From NCBI RefSeq assembly GCF_028826105.1, contig NZ_JAQGPL010000001.1, positions 3,684,501 through 3,748,500 of the forward strand: a stretch of DNA of 64,000 bases. The letters run 5' to 3'. The translations under genes and the position numbers were made by a program. Shown here one piece after another: positions 1-8,975 of this stretch. Source of the DNA: Paenibacillus humicola (GTDB lineage Bacteria; Bacillota; Bacilli; Paenibacillales; Paenibacillaceae). The notes beneath the pieces are model-generated. The model did no database searches, had not been told where the DNA came from, and was given only the letters and a program-made list of their open reading frames with translations. Within the stretch, counting starts at the first letter, position 1, and every line of letters starts with the position of its first letter.

Positions 1-142
1 TACTTCTGGGCACCTTTGTTACCTGATGGCTGCACCTTGAATAACGTTATGGGTAATGGTCGCTTTAAAACAGAATTCGTTCGTATCCGCCGCTTTCGTC
101 CCCACTCGGGGACACGCTTAACCGCGCAAAAGACCGAACACG

Positions 143-247
143 GCACCTGCGGTGCTTTTTTTCGCCTGGGGCGTTTTTGCACCTGCGGTGCCTTTTTCCG
201 CCTGCGGCGTTTTTTTGCACCAGCGGCGCCTCTTCCGCCCGAGGCGG
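143..247. repeat. Hairpin ladder in the mraY-murD intergenic region
   Basis: Bases 1-249 hold no convincing gene; the short ORFs here look accidental. From 143 to 247 there is a string of small perfect or near-perfect stem-loops with three-base loops (GCACCTGCGGTGC at about 143 and 179, CGCCTGCGGCG near 201, a GCACC/GGCGCC variant near 217, TTCCGCCCGAGGCGGAA at 231-247). They repeat with a period of about 36-38 bp. Read on the plus strand each stem is followed by a run of T, so it resembles several weak intrinsic terminators in series; read on the mraY strand the runs are A. The leftmost bases contain AAAGGTG on the minus strand, a possible SD for murD beginning outside the window. Confidence 0.7.
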
Positions 248-249
248 AA

Positions 250-1206
250 TTAGCGGCCCAGGGCTATGCCCAGGGCGGCGAATAAGACGCCGGCAAGCCA
301 GAACACGGTGACAACGCGCCACTCGCTCCAGCCCGACAGCTCGAAATGATGATGGATCGGGCTCATTTTGAAGATGCGCTTGCCTCTCAGCTTGAACGAG
401 CCGACCTGCAGGATGACCGACAACATCTCCAAGACGAACACGCCGCCGATAATAATAAGCAAAAATTCCGTTTTCGTCAAAATGGCCACCGCCGCCATGC
501 CGCCGCCTATGCCGAGCGAGCCGGTATCGCCCATAAAAACTTTGGCGGGGTGGGCGTTAAAGACGAGAAACCCGAGCAGAGCGCCGATCATCGCTGCTGA
601 AAATACGGCCGATTCGTTCTCGCTCGCATGCATCGCGAGTATCGTGAACGCGCCGAACGCGACGGCGCCCGTTCCGCTCAGCAGGCCGTCGACGCCGTCC
701 GTAAAATTAACCGCGTTGGTCGTGGCGAACAGCATAATAATGACAAACGGATAATAAAACCAGCCGGCATGCCACACCGCATTCGTCCCCGGAATGCCGA
801 CGTCGGTGCTGTGGTGCATTTGATACAGCAGCACGCACACCAGAATGGAAAAAATAAATTGAAACACGAGCTTTTGCCGGGCCGTCAGGCCGAGCGAGCG
901 TTTGAAGACGATTTTGATGTAATCGTCCAGAAATCCGACCAGCCCGAAGCCGAGCGAAGACACGAGCAGCACCCAAAACTCGCTCGTCTTATCGGAAAAT
1001 TTCAGAAAAGCGAGCAGCGCGGCCAGCATGATAATGATGCCGCCCATCGTCGGCGTCCCTTTTTTCTTCAAGTGGCTCTGCGGGCCCTCGGTCCGGATCT
1101 GCTGGCCGAATTTCAGCCGGCGCAGCAGCGGGATGAACAAAGGTCCGAGCAAAATCGCAAGCAGGAAGGAAGCGCCGATTGACAGCAGAATGACCTTTAC
1201 GTCCAT
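250..1206 (-). CDS. mraY: Phospho-N-acetylmuramoyl-pentapeptide-transferase MraY
   Basis: Integral membrane enzyme that moves phospho-MurNAc-pentapeptide from UDP onto undecaprenyl phosphate to make lipid I. About ten hydrophobic segments are visible. Family motifs are present: a DDYIK motif near residue 95, NFTDGVDGL near 168, FMGDTGSL near 225 and the PIHHHFE motif near 283, which together supply the Mg- and substrate-binding aspartates and histidines. I place the start at the ATG at 1206, six bases after AGAGGT; an in-frame GTG lies two codons upstream at 1212. It follows murF closely (12 bp) and should precede murD beyond the window edge. Length (318 aa) is normal. Confidence 0.96.
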   Translation of the reverse strand: MDVKVILLSIGASFLLAILLGPLFIPLLRRLKFGQQIRTEGPQSHLKKKGTPTMGGIIIMLAALLAFLKFSDKTSEFWVLLVSSLGFGLVGFLDDYIKIVFKRSLGLTARQKLVFQFIFSILVCVLLYQMHHSTDVGIPGTNAVWHAGWFYYPFVIIMLFATTNAVNFTDGVDGLLSGTGAVAFGAFTILAMHASENESAVFSAAMIGALLGFLVFNAHPAKVFMGDTGSLGIGGGMAAVAILTKTEFLLIIIGGVFVLEMLSVILQVGSFKLRGKRIFKMSPIHHHFELSGWSEWRVVTVFWLAGVLFAALGIALGR

Positions 1207-1218
1207 GACCACACCTCT

Positions 1219-2703
1219 TTATTCGCGCATGAGCGCATGCACGATTTCTTCCATCTGCATGCCGCGCGATCCTTTCACCAGCACGAGATCGTCCGGCGCG
1301 AGCCTCGCCCGCAGAAACTCCGCGAGCGCGGTTTTGTCGTCGAAGGCGAGCACGGCCGGTTCTTCGCCAGGAGCCGCGGAGCCGGTTCCCGCCGCCGGCA
1401 GGCCGAACCGCTTCGCGGCTCCCGCTGCCGTATGAGCCGACAGCGGCCCATACGTCAGCACCGCGTCGGCTTTGTCCGGACCGGCATATTCGCCGACTTC
1501 CCGGTGCAGATCCTCTTCCTTCGGCCCGAGCTCCAGCATATCTCCCAAGACGAGCCACTTCCGCCGGTACCCGGTCAGCTGCGCGACGAGGTCGATCGCC
1601 GCGCGGACGGCCGTCGGATTGGCATTGTAAGCGTCGTTCAGCAGCATGGCTCCCCCGGCCGCGCGCATCGGCTCGATGCGCATGCCCGTCAGCTTCAAGC
1701 CCTGAAAGCCGCGGCGGATTTGCTCCGCCGTCAAGCCGAACCGCACGGCCGCCGCAACGGCGGCGACCGCGTTCGATACGTTGTGTTTGCCGGGCACGGG
1801 GACGGATAAGCCGGAGATGACGCCGGCGCCGGCCTCTTCCCCGGCGTTCAGAGCCGCAGCCGCAGCGCGTCCGGAAGGTGTAACGCCGAACGCCGAGCTT
1901 TCGGCGCCGATCTCGATCGCGGATGCCGTCCAATCGTTGCCGGCGCCGAGGCCGAACGTTTGGACCACGGCTCCTTCAGGCAGCGACAGCGAAGCAATGC
2001 CGCTTCGCAGCAGCGGCTCGTCGCCGTTGATCAGCAGCAGGCCGCCCGGCCGCAAGCCGGCCGCAATTTCGAGCTTCGCTTTGGCAATCCCTTCCCGCGA
2101 ACCGAGCTGCTGCAAATGAGCTTCGCCGATATTCGTAATGACGGCGATGTCCGGCTGCGCGATGCGGGTCAGCAGCTCGATTTCACCGAAGCCGCTCATC
2201 CCCATTTCGAGCACGGCGGCTTCAACCGTCTCGTCCAGCTCCAACACCGTTATCGGCAGTCCGATGTGATTGTTCAGATTGCCTTCCGTTTTATGCACGC
2301 GAAGGGCGCCGGACAGCGCCGACGCCACCATATCTTTCGTCGTCGTTTTGCCGTTGCTCCCGGTAATGCCGACCACCTTAAGGCCCAGCTCTCTCCGGTA
2401 AGAGGCGGCGAGCCGCTGCAGCGCGGCCAGCGTGTCCGGGACGAAGACGGCCGGCTTCCCCGCCAGCTCGCCAGGGAGCTCCCGGTCCGTCTGCCAAAGC
2501 AGCGCGGCAGCGCCTTTCGCCAGCGCGTCCGCGGCAAAATCGTGCCCGTCGAACCGCTCTCCCGCAAGCGGGACATAAAGCTGGCCGGGTTTTATATGCC
2601 GCGTATCTTTCGATATCCCGGCAACGGTTAATGCGGCATGGCCGCTGTCGTTTAACGTTCCGCCGCACATGGCGGCAATGGCGCCAAGCGTTCTTTTGAT
2701 CAC
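1219..2703 (-). CDS. murF: UDP-MurNAc-tripeptide--D-Ala-D-Ala ligase MurF
   Basis: Cytoplasmic ATP-dependent Mur ligase that adds D-Ala-D-Ala to UDP-MurNAc-tripeptide, the last soluble precursor step. The three-domain Mur ligase layout is clear: an N-terminal substrate domain, the ATP loop GITGSNGKTTTKD at residues 112-124, a central domain with MSGFGEIELL and NIGEAHL, and a C-terminal domain containing LNDAYNANP. It starts with GTG at 2703, whose bases overlap the murE stop (GTGA), so the two are probably translationally coupled. The length (494 aa) is slightly above the usual 450-460, partly from Ala/Gly-rich stretches near residues 260-290 and 425-445. Confidence 0.95.
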   Translation of the reverse strand: MIKRTLGAIAAMCGGTLNDSGHAALTVAGISKDTRHIKPGQLYVPLAGERFDGHDFAADALAKGAAALLWQTDRELPGELAGKPAVFVPDTLAALQRLAASYRRELGLKVVGITGSNGKTTTKDMVASALSGALRVHKTEGNLNNHIGLPITVLELDETVEAAVLEMGMSGFGEIELLTRIAQPDIAVITNIGEAHLQQLGSREGIAKAKLEIAAGLRPGGLLLINGDEPLLRSGIASLSLPEGAVVQTFGLGAGNDWTASAIEIGAESSAFGVTPSGRAAAAALNAGEEAGAGVISGLSVPVPGKHNVSNAVAAVAAAVRFGLTAEQIRRGFQGLKLTGMRIEPMRAAGGAMLLNDAYNANPTAVRAAIDLVAQLTGYRRKWLVLGDMLELGPKEEDLHREVGEYAGPDKADAVLTYGPLSAHTAAGAAKRFGLPAAGTGSAAPGEEPAVLAFDDKTALAEFLRARLAPDDLVLVKGSRGMQMEEIVHALMRE

Positions 2704-4184
2704 GTCGACAAACTCCTTATCGCGGCTTTGGCTACCTCGCGGTCGTCGAAGTCGTGCGTTACGCCGCCGATCAATTGATAGGTTTCATGCCCTTTGCCCG
2801 CTATCAATACTACATCGTCGGGGCCGGCCATTTCAACCGCTTTTTGAATGGCCTCGCGGCGGTCGACAAGCAGCTCGTACCGCTCCTCGGGCACGCTGTC
2901 CGCCTTCAGCCCGGCTTCGATATCCAGCAAAATCTTCCCCGGATCCTCCGTCCGCGGATTGTCCGATGTGACGATGATCCGGTCCGCGTAGCGGGCGGCG
3001 ATTTGACCCATGATCGGACGCTTCGTCCGGTCACGGTCGCCGCCGCAGCCGAACACGCATATGACCCGGCCCGCGGCAAATTCCTTCACCGCGCGCAGCA
3101 CGTTTTCGAGCCCGTCCGGCGTATGGGCATAATCGACGATGACGGCGAACGGCTGTCCGGCATCGACCGATTCCACTCTGCCCGGTACGCCGGGAACCGC
3201 TTCAAGGCTGCGCTTCGCGCTCTCCAGCGGGATTCCTTCGATAAGCGCGGCGCATAGAGCGGCAAGCGCATTGTAAACGTTGAACTTCCCGGCCATGCGC
3301 AGCGTAATGTCCGCGGAGCCCCGAAACGAATCGAGCCGGAACGAGGTTCCGCGCGCCGTGATGCGAATATTAGACGCCCTGACGTCCGCCGGAGCGTCCA
3401 CGCCGTAAGTGATGATTTCCGCCGCGGTCAGCTGCGCCATCCGTTCCGATGCGGGATCGTCGGCGTTCATCACCGCATACGACCGTTCCTCCGCCGTCTC
3501 GGCATACTCGTTGCCCAGCCGCGAGAAAAGGAGCCCTTTGGCGTCCGCGTAACGCTCCATCGTCCCGTGGTAATCGAGATGGTCCTGGGTGAGGTTGGTG
3601 AAAATGGCCGACCGGTACCGGCAGCCCTTCGCCCGGCCCTGCTCCAGCGCATGGGAGGAAACTTCCATTGCGCAGTATTCCGTGCCGGCATCCGCCATCG
3701 CCGCCAGACTCCGCTGCAGCTCGAGCGCCTCCGGCGTCGTGCCCGACATCGGGAACGAGCGTCCGCCGTACCGCATTTCGACCGTTCCGATCACGCCGGC
3801 CGCCTTGCCGGCATCGGCCAGAATGCGTTCGATCAGATAGGTGGTCGTCGTTTTGCCGTTCGTGCCCGTCACGCCGATCAGCTTCATCTTCCGGCTCGGA
3901 TGGCCGAAGAAATGATCGGACAGCACCGCCATCGCCAGCCGGCTGCTCTTTACGATCAGCTGCGGAGCGTCCACCGGCAGCGGACGCTCCGCCACGAAAG
4001 CCGCCGCGCCGCGCTGCGCCGCCTGCGGTGCGAAATCATGCCCGTCCTGCGTATACCCGGGCAGGCAGATAAACAAATCGCCCGGCTCCACCCTGCGCGA
4101 ATCGGTCTGAATGCCGGCGATTTCCGCATCGCCGCCTTCCAGCCTTGCGGTAATGAGAAGCGATGCCAATTGGGTGAGTCGCAT
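2700..4184 (-). CDS. murE: UDP-MurNAc-L-Ala-D-Glu--meso-DAP ligase MurE
   Basis: Adds the third amino acid of the peptidoglycan stem peptide. The ATP loop GVTGTNGKTTTTY lies at residues 104-116 and the C-terminal DNPR motif at 408-411 is the signature of enzymes that choose meso-diaminopimelate rather than lysine, so the wall should be of the DAP type (A1gamma). A good SD (GGGAGGA) precedes the ATG at 4184. It is preceded by spoVD and overlaps murF by four bases. Length (494 aa) is normal. Confidence 0.96.
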   Translation of the reverse strand: MRLTQLASLLITARLEGGDAEIAGIQTDSRRVEPGDLFICLPGYTQDGHDFAPQAAQRGAAAFVAERPLPVDAPQLIVKSSRLAMAVLSDHFFGHPSRKMKLIGVTGTNGKTTTTYLIERILADAGKAAGVIGTVEMRYGGRSFPMSGTTPEALELQRSLAAMADAGTEYCAMEVSSHALEQGRAKGCRYRSAIFTNLTQDHLDYHGTMERYADAKGLLFSRLGNEYAETAEERSYAVMNADDPASERMAQLTAAEIITYGVDAPADVRASNIRITARGTSFRLDSFRGSADITLRMAGKFNVYNALAALCAALIEGIPLESAKRSLEAVPGVPGRVESVDAGQPFAVIVDYAHTPDGLENVLRAVKEFAAGRVICVFGCGGDRDRTKRPIMGQIAARYADRIIVTSDNPRTEDPGKILLDIEAGLKADSVPEERYELLVDRREAIQKAVEMAGPDDVVLIAGKGHETYQLIGGVTHDFDDREVAKAAIRSLST

Positions 4185-4238
4185 GCCAAAGTCCTCCCTC
4201 AGTGTCTATCGCGTAAACGCTGCTATTATTCAGTATCG

Positions 4239-6182
4239 TCAATTCGAAGAGTCTTCATCAGGGTCCTTGGCCAAATAGATGCGGACCGTCGAGCCCTGCT
4301 CCACCCGGGTGCCGGCTGCCGGCGCCTGACGGATGACCGTGTCGCCGCTCCCCGCCGAGGACAGATTAAGCGTCATGTTCATATCTTCATAAATATCCGA
4401 AACCGTCTTGCCGACCAGGTTCGGAACGGTGACGATTTTCGGCGCGAGATCGCCGTATTTATACTGCCGCTCGATCTGGTTTTGGCGCGGCTGCACGCCC
4501 ATATACGGAAGCGCGTCCGCCAAAATGTTGTGCACGATCGGCGCCGCGACAACGCCGCCGAACTGGATGCCCTGCGGATTGTCGACGGCCACGTAGACGA
4601 CGATTTTCGGATCATCCGCCGGCGCGAAGCCTATGAACGAGACGATATGCTCGTTCGGCGAATAGCGGCCGTTGATCACCTTCTGCGCCGTCCCCGTCTT
4701 ACCGCCGACGCGGTAGCCGTCGAGGAAGGCGTTTTTCCCTGTCCCTTTCGCCACCACGCTCTCCAGCGCATCGCGCACCTTTTTGCTCGTTTCGGGCGTA
4801 ATAACCTGCCGCTCCGCATCCGGCTGGACCGTTTCGACCGTTTCGCCGGTTTCGGGGTTAATAAACGCCTTGGCGACGTGAGGCTTATACAGCGTTCCGC
4901 CGTTAATCGCCGCCGAAACGGCCGTTATTTGCTGGATCGGCGTTACCGAAACGCCCTGGCCGAAGGCGGTTGTGGCAAGCTCCACCGGCCCGACCTGGTT
5001 CATTTTGAACAAAATGCCGGTCGATTCGCCGCCGATATCGATGCCCGTCTTCCGGCCGAACCCGAACGCTTTAATATAATCGAACAGCTTCTCTTTGCCG
5101 AGCCGGTTGCCGAGCGCCACGAATCCGGGGTTGCACGAATTTTGCACCACTTCGAGGAAGGTTTGGCTGCCGTGGCCGCCCTTCTTCCAGCAGCGAAGCC
5201 GCGCGCCGCCGATCTCGACCGCACCGGGGTCGAAAAACGTATCGTGCTGCAGATCGACCTTGCCTTCGTTGAGAGCGGCGGACAGCGTAATGATTTTAAA
5301 CGTGGAACCGGGCTCGTACGTCATCCAAATCGGCAGATTGCGGTTGTACACCGTCGGATCGGCATCCCGGTATTTGTCCGGCTCGAAGGTCGGCCGGCTG
5401 GCCATGCCGAGAATTTCGCCGTTGTTCGGGTCCATTGCGATGGCGATCATATCGTCCGCCTGGAACTTGACCATTGCCTGATCCAGCTCGCGTTCCATGA
5501 TCGACTGGATCTGCTTGTCGATCGTCAGCTCCATATCGAGCCCGTCGTGCGGCTGCGAATACGAGTCGGTCGAGCCCGGCATCACCTTGCCTTTGGCATC
5601 GGACAGAAACGAAACGTTGCCGTTGATCCCTTTCAGCTGGCTGTCGTATTTCTGTTCGACTCCGGTGAGCCCGCCGTCCAGGCCGACGATGCCGAGCACG
5701 TTCGACGCGAGCTGGCCGAACGGATAATATCGCTTGTTGTCCTCCGCGACGACGATGCCGGGCAGCGCCAGATCCTTGACCTGCTGCGCCTTCTCGGGCG
5801 TTATTTTCCGGCCGCCGGGATTGATGTTGACGATCATCGACTTTTTCGTCACGAGGGCGTGCACCTGCTCCTCGGTCATGCCGAGCAGCGGAGCCAGCTT
5901 CGCGGCCGTGTCGTCCGCGTTCTTCACCTGGGCAGGAATCGCCATCACGGTCGGTGAGCTTATATTATACGCAAGTCGCACGCCGTTTCGGTCCCAGATC
6001 TCTCCCCGCTTCGCCGCGAACGGGATTTCCCGGCGCCAGGAGTCCTCCGCCTTCGCCGCAAGCTGCTCCCCGTTCCAGAGCTGCACGTAGCCGAGCCGTC
6101 CGGCCAGCAGCGAGAACGCCACAACGGAAACGGCAAGCGCGGCGAACAGCCGCCGTCTCACCGTCACATTCGATACTTTCAC
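4239..6182 (-). CDS. spoVD: Sporulation-specific penicillin-binding protein SpoVD
   Basis: Class B PBP that cross-links the spore cortex. An N-terminal membrane anchor is followed by the dimerisation domain, then the transpeptidase domain with the catalytic STFK (Ser about 293), an SCN motif (QNSCNPGF) and KTGTAQK, and finally one PASTA domain (near VTVPNLVGKTVSDIY). The open frame reaches 6227, but I choose the GTG at 6182: it has GGAAGGGGG eight bases upstream and gives MKVSNVTVRRRL, matching the known N-terminus of SpoVD and a 647-aa protein, the usual size. It sits between pbpB and murE as in B. subtilis. In that species it has its own mother-cell promoter; I did not find one here. Confidence 0.94.
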   Translation of the reverse strand: MKVSNVTVRRRLFAALAVSVVAFSLLAGRLGYVQLWNGEQLAAKAEDSWRREIPFAAKRGEIWDRNGVRLAYNISSPTVMAIPAQVKNADDTAAKLAPLLGMTEEQVHALVTKKSMIVNINPGGRKITPEKAQQVKDLALPGIVVAEDNKRYYPFGQLASNVLGIVGLDGGLTGVEQKYDSQLKGINGNVSFLSDAKGKVMPGSTDSYSQPHDGLDMELTIDKQIQSIMERELDQAMVKFQADDMIAIAMDPNNGEILGMASRPTFEPDKYRDADPTVYNRNLPIWMTYEPGSTFKIITLSAALNEGKVDLQHDTFFDPGAVEIGGARLRCWKKGGHGSQTFLEVVQNSCNPGFVALGNRLGKEKLFDYIKAFGFGRKTGIDIGGESTGILFKMNQVGPVELATTAFGQGVSVTPIQQITAVSAAINGGTLYKPHVAKAFINPETGETVETVQPDAERQVITPETSKKVRDALESVVAKGTGKNAFLDGYRVGGKTGTAQKVINGRYSPNEHIVSFIGFAPADDPKIVVYVAVDNPQGIQFGGVVAAPIVHNILADALPYMGVQPRQNQIERQYKYGDLAPKIVTVPNLVGKTVSDIYEDMNMTLNLSSAGSGDTVIRQAPAAGTRVEQGSTVRIYLAKDPDEDSSN

Positions 6183-6291
6183 GCCTAAAGCCCCCTTCCG
6201 AATGCGAGAGTGGACGGAAAGCGGCATGGACCTCGTCCATCCGCTTCCTAATCCAAGCCTATTCGGTTCGCAAGAGGGTTAGAACAAGCCG

Positions 6292-8529
6292 TCAATGCGG
6301 CGCTTTATTCTCCTGCTTTTCGCCTTCGGCGGCGTTTGTGATGGCTTCCCCGGCGTCCGGCTGGCCGGCGCCGTCAGCGGGCGGCGGCAGCTCGTCCGGC
6401 GGCTCGAGCGTCAGCTTCAGCACGGGCTGCCCGTTTAACTTCGCATTCGTCTGCGCGGTAACGAAGCCTTCACCCTCCGTTACGGCGCGAATTTGCAGCA
6501 GGGAGCAAATTTCCAGCGCGTCGCGGAGCGAAAGCCCGCTCATGTTCGGAACCGGCAGCTTGCTCCGGTCCTGGGTCAGCAAATAAATTTTTTGATCTTT
6601 GCCGACGGCCGTGCCGGCCTTCGGAATTTGCTGCAGCACCGTCGAGCCGGTGCCGACCGGTTCGCCTTGCAGCGACTTGCCTTCCAGCGCCTTCGTTGCC
6701 TGCGTCACGCTTTGCCCGGTCAAATCCGGCACCGAAACCGTCGTTTCCTTCTGCTCGGCTTCATCGGCCGCCGTTTCGGTCGGGGCTACGCCCATATGGC
6801 GAAGGCTCTGCAGCACGATGCTGCGGAAAACCGGCCCTGCGACGGTGCCGCCGCCGGCAAGCGGGTTGTTCGGCGAGTCGACGACGACATAGACGACGAT
6901 TTTCGGGTTGCCGACCGGCGCAAAGCCGATGAATGAGACAACAAATTGATCCGTCGAATAATGACCGTTCACAACCTTCTGAGCCGTACCCGTTTTTCCT
7001 GCGACACGGTAGCCTTCGATATAAGCGTTTCTGCCGGTGCCGATTTTTTGGTCGGACACGACCTGCTCCAAATAGTCGCCGACCTGCTTGGATACCTGCG
7101 GCGAAATGACCTGACGAACGACCTTCGGCTGCGTGACCTCGACTTTCTTCGTTACCGGATCTTCGATCTGTTTGATCAGATGCGGCTGCATCAGCTTGCC
7201 GCCGTTGGCGACGGCGCCGACCGCGGCGATTTGCTGGATCGGCGTCACCGCAATTCTGCCTTGGCCGAATGACGCTGCCGCCACATCAGTAGGAATTTTC
7301 GGATTAATTTCTTCAATACCGGCGCTCTCCCCAGGCAGTTCGATGCCCGTCGGCTGGCCGAAGCCGAATTTCTTAATGTAGTTAATTAAACGGTCGGCGC
7401 CGAGTTTCTCGTAGCCCAGCTTGACGAACGCGACGTTACTGGACCGCTTGAGCCCTTCGAGGTAGGTGATCGTGCCCCAGCCTTCGCGGTTGATATCCCG
7501 GATCCGCTTGCCCGGAACGTCGATGTAGCCCGACTTGTACGTATCGTTCGGATTGAACAGCCCTTCCTGTACGGCTCCGGAGAGCGTTACGATTTTGAAT
7601 GTCGAGCCGGGCTCGTACAGCGCTTTGATCGCCGAGTTGTAGAAATCCCCGGGCTTCGCCGTCCAATATTGGTTCGGGTTGAAATCCGGCAGGTTCGCCA
7701 TGCCGAGAATGTCGCCGGTCTGCGGATCGGCGGCGATCGCCGTGATGCTTTTCGGCTTATATTCGTCCCATGCCTGCTTGATCGCATCCTCGACGTAATG
7801 CTGAATGTCGGTGTCAATCGTCAGCGTCACATCATCCCCGTCATGGGAAGGATTAAATTTCACCGGGCCGTTATCCAAAATGACGCCGTTGCCGTCCTTC
7901 TCGTAGACAATTTCGCCTGCCTTGCCTCTCAGCTTGTCGTCCAGCGATTTCTCCAGCCCCATCACCGCGTTGCCGTCCTTGTCCAGGTAGCCCAGCAGGT
8001 GGGAAGCCATGTCGTTCTTCGGATAAAACCGCTTCTTTTCGGTCATCAAATAGATGCCGACGTCCTTATCGTTCGTCTGTTTCTTCAAATCGGCTACCGC
8101 CTGCTCCACTTTGTCGGCAAGCGGTTTATCGATCTTCCAGCCTTCGGGACGGATCTCCCGGTTCTGTAAGTAGGTACCATCTTTCTTCTTCGCCGTCACG
8201 AGGTCGCGCAGCTCGTTCTCGGGCTTGTTGAGGACGGCGTGCAGCTTGCTGACGACCGCGTCCTCCAAATTGAGCTTATGAATGAGATCGGGATTAACGG
8301 AAACGGTATACGCGTCTACATCCATGGCAAGCACGTTGCCGTTGCGGTCGGTGATCGTCCCTCTGACCGGCTCGAGCTTCTCGGATCTCGACCATACCTC
8401 GCGCGCCTGCGCGGACCAGAAGTCCGCCTTAACCACCTGCACCCAATAGATGCGGCCTACAAGAGCAACAAAAAGGAGGGTGATAAGCCCTCCGACCAGC
8501 AGCGTCCGTAATTGGATTCGTTTTGTCAT
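6292..8529 (-). CDS. pbpB: Septal penicillin-binding protein 2B (FtsI-type transpeptidase)
   Basis: Class B PBP essential for septal peptidoglycan synthesis, working with FtsL and the SEDS protein FtsW in the divisome. Visible parts are an N-terminal cytoplasmic tail and membrane segment (residues 8-30), the PBP dimerisation region, the transpeptidase with STFK (Ser309, Lys312), SSN (RSSNVAFV) and KTGTAQK, then two C-terminal PASTA repeats (SVPDLTGQS and PVPNMSGLS), followed by a Pro/Glu/Ala-rich tail. SD AGGTG precedes the ATG. It is paralogous to spoVD directly downstream, an old tandem duplication retained across sporulating Bacillales. Confidence 0.95.
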   Translation of the reverse strand: MTKRIQLRTLLVGGLITLLFVALVGRIYWVQVVKADFWSAQAREVWSRSEKLEPVRGTITDRNGNVLAMDVDAYTVSVNPDLIHKLNLEDAVVSKLHAVLNKPENELRDLVTAKKKDGTYLQNREIRPEGWKIDKPLADKVEQAVADLKKQTNDKDVGIYLMTEKKRFYPKNDMASHLLGYLDKDGNAVMGLEKSLDDKLRGKAGEIVYEKDGNGVILDNGPVKFNPSHDGDDVTLTIDTDIQHYVEDAIKQAWDEYKPKSITAIAADPQTGDILGMANLPDFNPNQYWTAKPGDFYNSAIKALYEPGSTFKIVTLSGAVQEGLFNPNDTYKSGYIDVPGKRIRDINREGWGTITYLEGLKRSSNVAFVKLGYEKLGADRLINYIKKFGFGQPTGIELPGESAGIEEINPKIPTDVAAASFGQGRIAVTPIQQIAAVGAVANGGKLMQPHLIKQIEDPVTKKVEVTQPKVVRQVISPQVSKQVGDYLEQVVSDQKIGTGRNAYIEGYRVAGKTGTAQKVVNGHYSTDQFVVSFIGFAPVGNPKIVVYVVVDSPNNPLAGGGTVAGPVFRSIVLQSLRHMGVAPTETAADEAEQKETTVSVPDLTGQSVTQATKALEGKSLQGEPVGTGSTVLQQIPKAGTAVGKDQKIYLLTQDRSKLPVPNMSGLSLRDALEICSLLQIRAVTEGEGFVTAQTNAKLNGQPVLKLTLEPPDELPPPADGAGQPDAGEAITNAAEGEKQENKAPH

Positions 8530-8541
8530 GAGCGGTTCACC

Positions 8542-8943
8542 TTACCTGTTCATCGCCGTTGCCGTCTCGCCGTCGTCCGTCTTCACCTTAATGCTGCTGT
8601 CCAGATCGGCGGACATGCCTTCCTGCGTGGCGATATCCTGAATCCGCTCCGGGTTGTTCAGCGCCTGCACCTGCTGCTGCAGATCCTTGATCTGCCCCTG
8701 CAGCGTCTGATATTTCGTGTTCAATTGGACAACTTTTAAATTGGTCTGGTAAACCTGCGCGGAACGCGAAATAATGACGAACAGCACGACGACAAATACG
8801 ACGATGGTGAACAAAAACAGCAGCTTCTCCTGCACGGGCAGCGACTTCCTGCGCACGACGGTTTTCTTCGTTTCCTTGTACGCGTTTTTCTGCCCCGGCT
8901 TGCGCTTCGGCTGCAGCGCCAAGTTGCCGTTCACATAGGCCAT
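8542..8943 (-). CDS. ftsL: Cell division protein FtsL
   Basis: Small bitopic divisome protein. A basic N-terminal cytoplasmic region (about 45 residues rich in Lys/Arg/Gln) is followed by one membrane segment (LLFLFTIVVFVVVLFVI) and an extracellular coiled coil with heptad-like Leu/Gln spacing (LQGQIKDLQQQVQAL). It is expected to form a complex with DivIC/FtsB and to regulate PBP2B-FtsW. AGGAGGT precedes the start; it lies between rsmH and pbpB as in all dcw clusters. Sequence conservation in this family is low, so the call rests on topology, size (133 aa) and position. Confidence 0.92.
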   Translation of the reverse strand: MAYVNGNLALQPKRKPGQKNAYKETKKTVVRRKSLPVQEKLLFLFTIVVFVVVLFVIISRSAQVYQTNLKVVQLNTKYQTLQGQIKDLQQQVQALNNPERIQDIATQEGMSADLDSSIKVKTDDGETATAMNR

Positions 8944-8975
8944 GTAAGGTGATACCTCCTAGTTTCTAAAATCAA

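Noticed and set aside
16..285. Small plus-strand ORF and its minus-strand counterpart at the left end
   Set aside because: They consist largely of translated hairpin ladder, overlap mraY's end and have no SD.
3567..5957. Long plus-strand open frame (796 codons) opposite murE and spoVD
   Set aside because: It is antisense to two well-recognised genes, has no SD or family pattern and a composition rich in Arg/His/Leu typical of the reverse frame in GC-rich DNA.
6183..6227. Upstream extension of SpoVD to an ATG at 6227
   Set aside because: The GTG at 6182 has the better SD and reproduces the family N-terminus.
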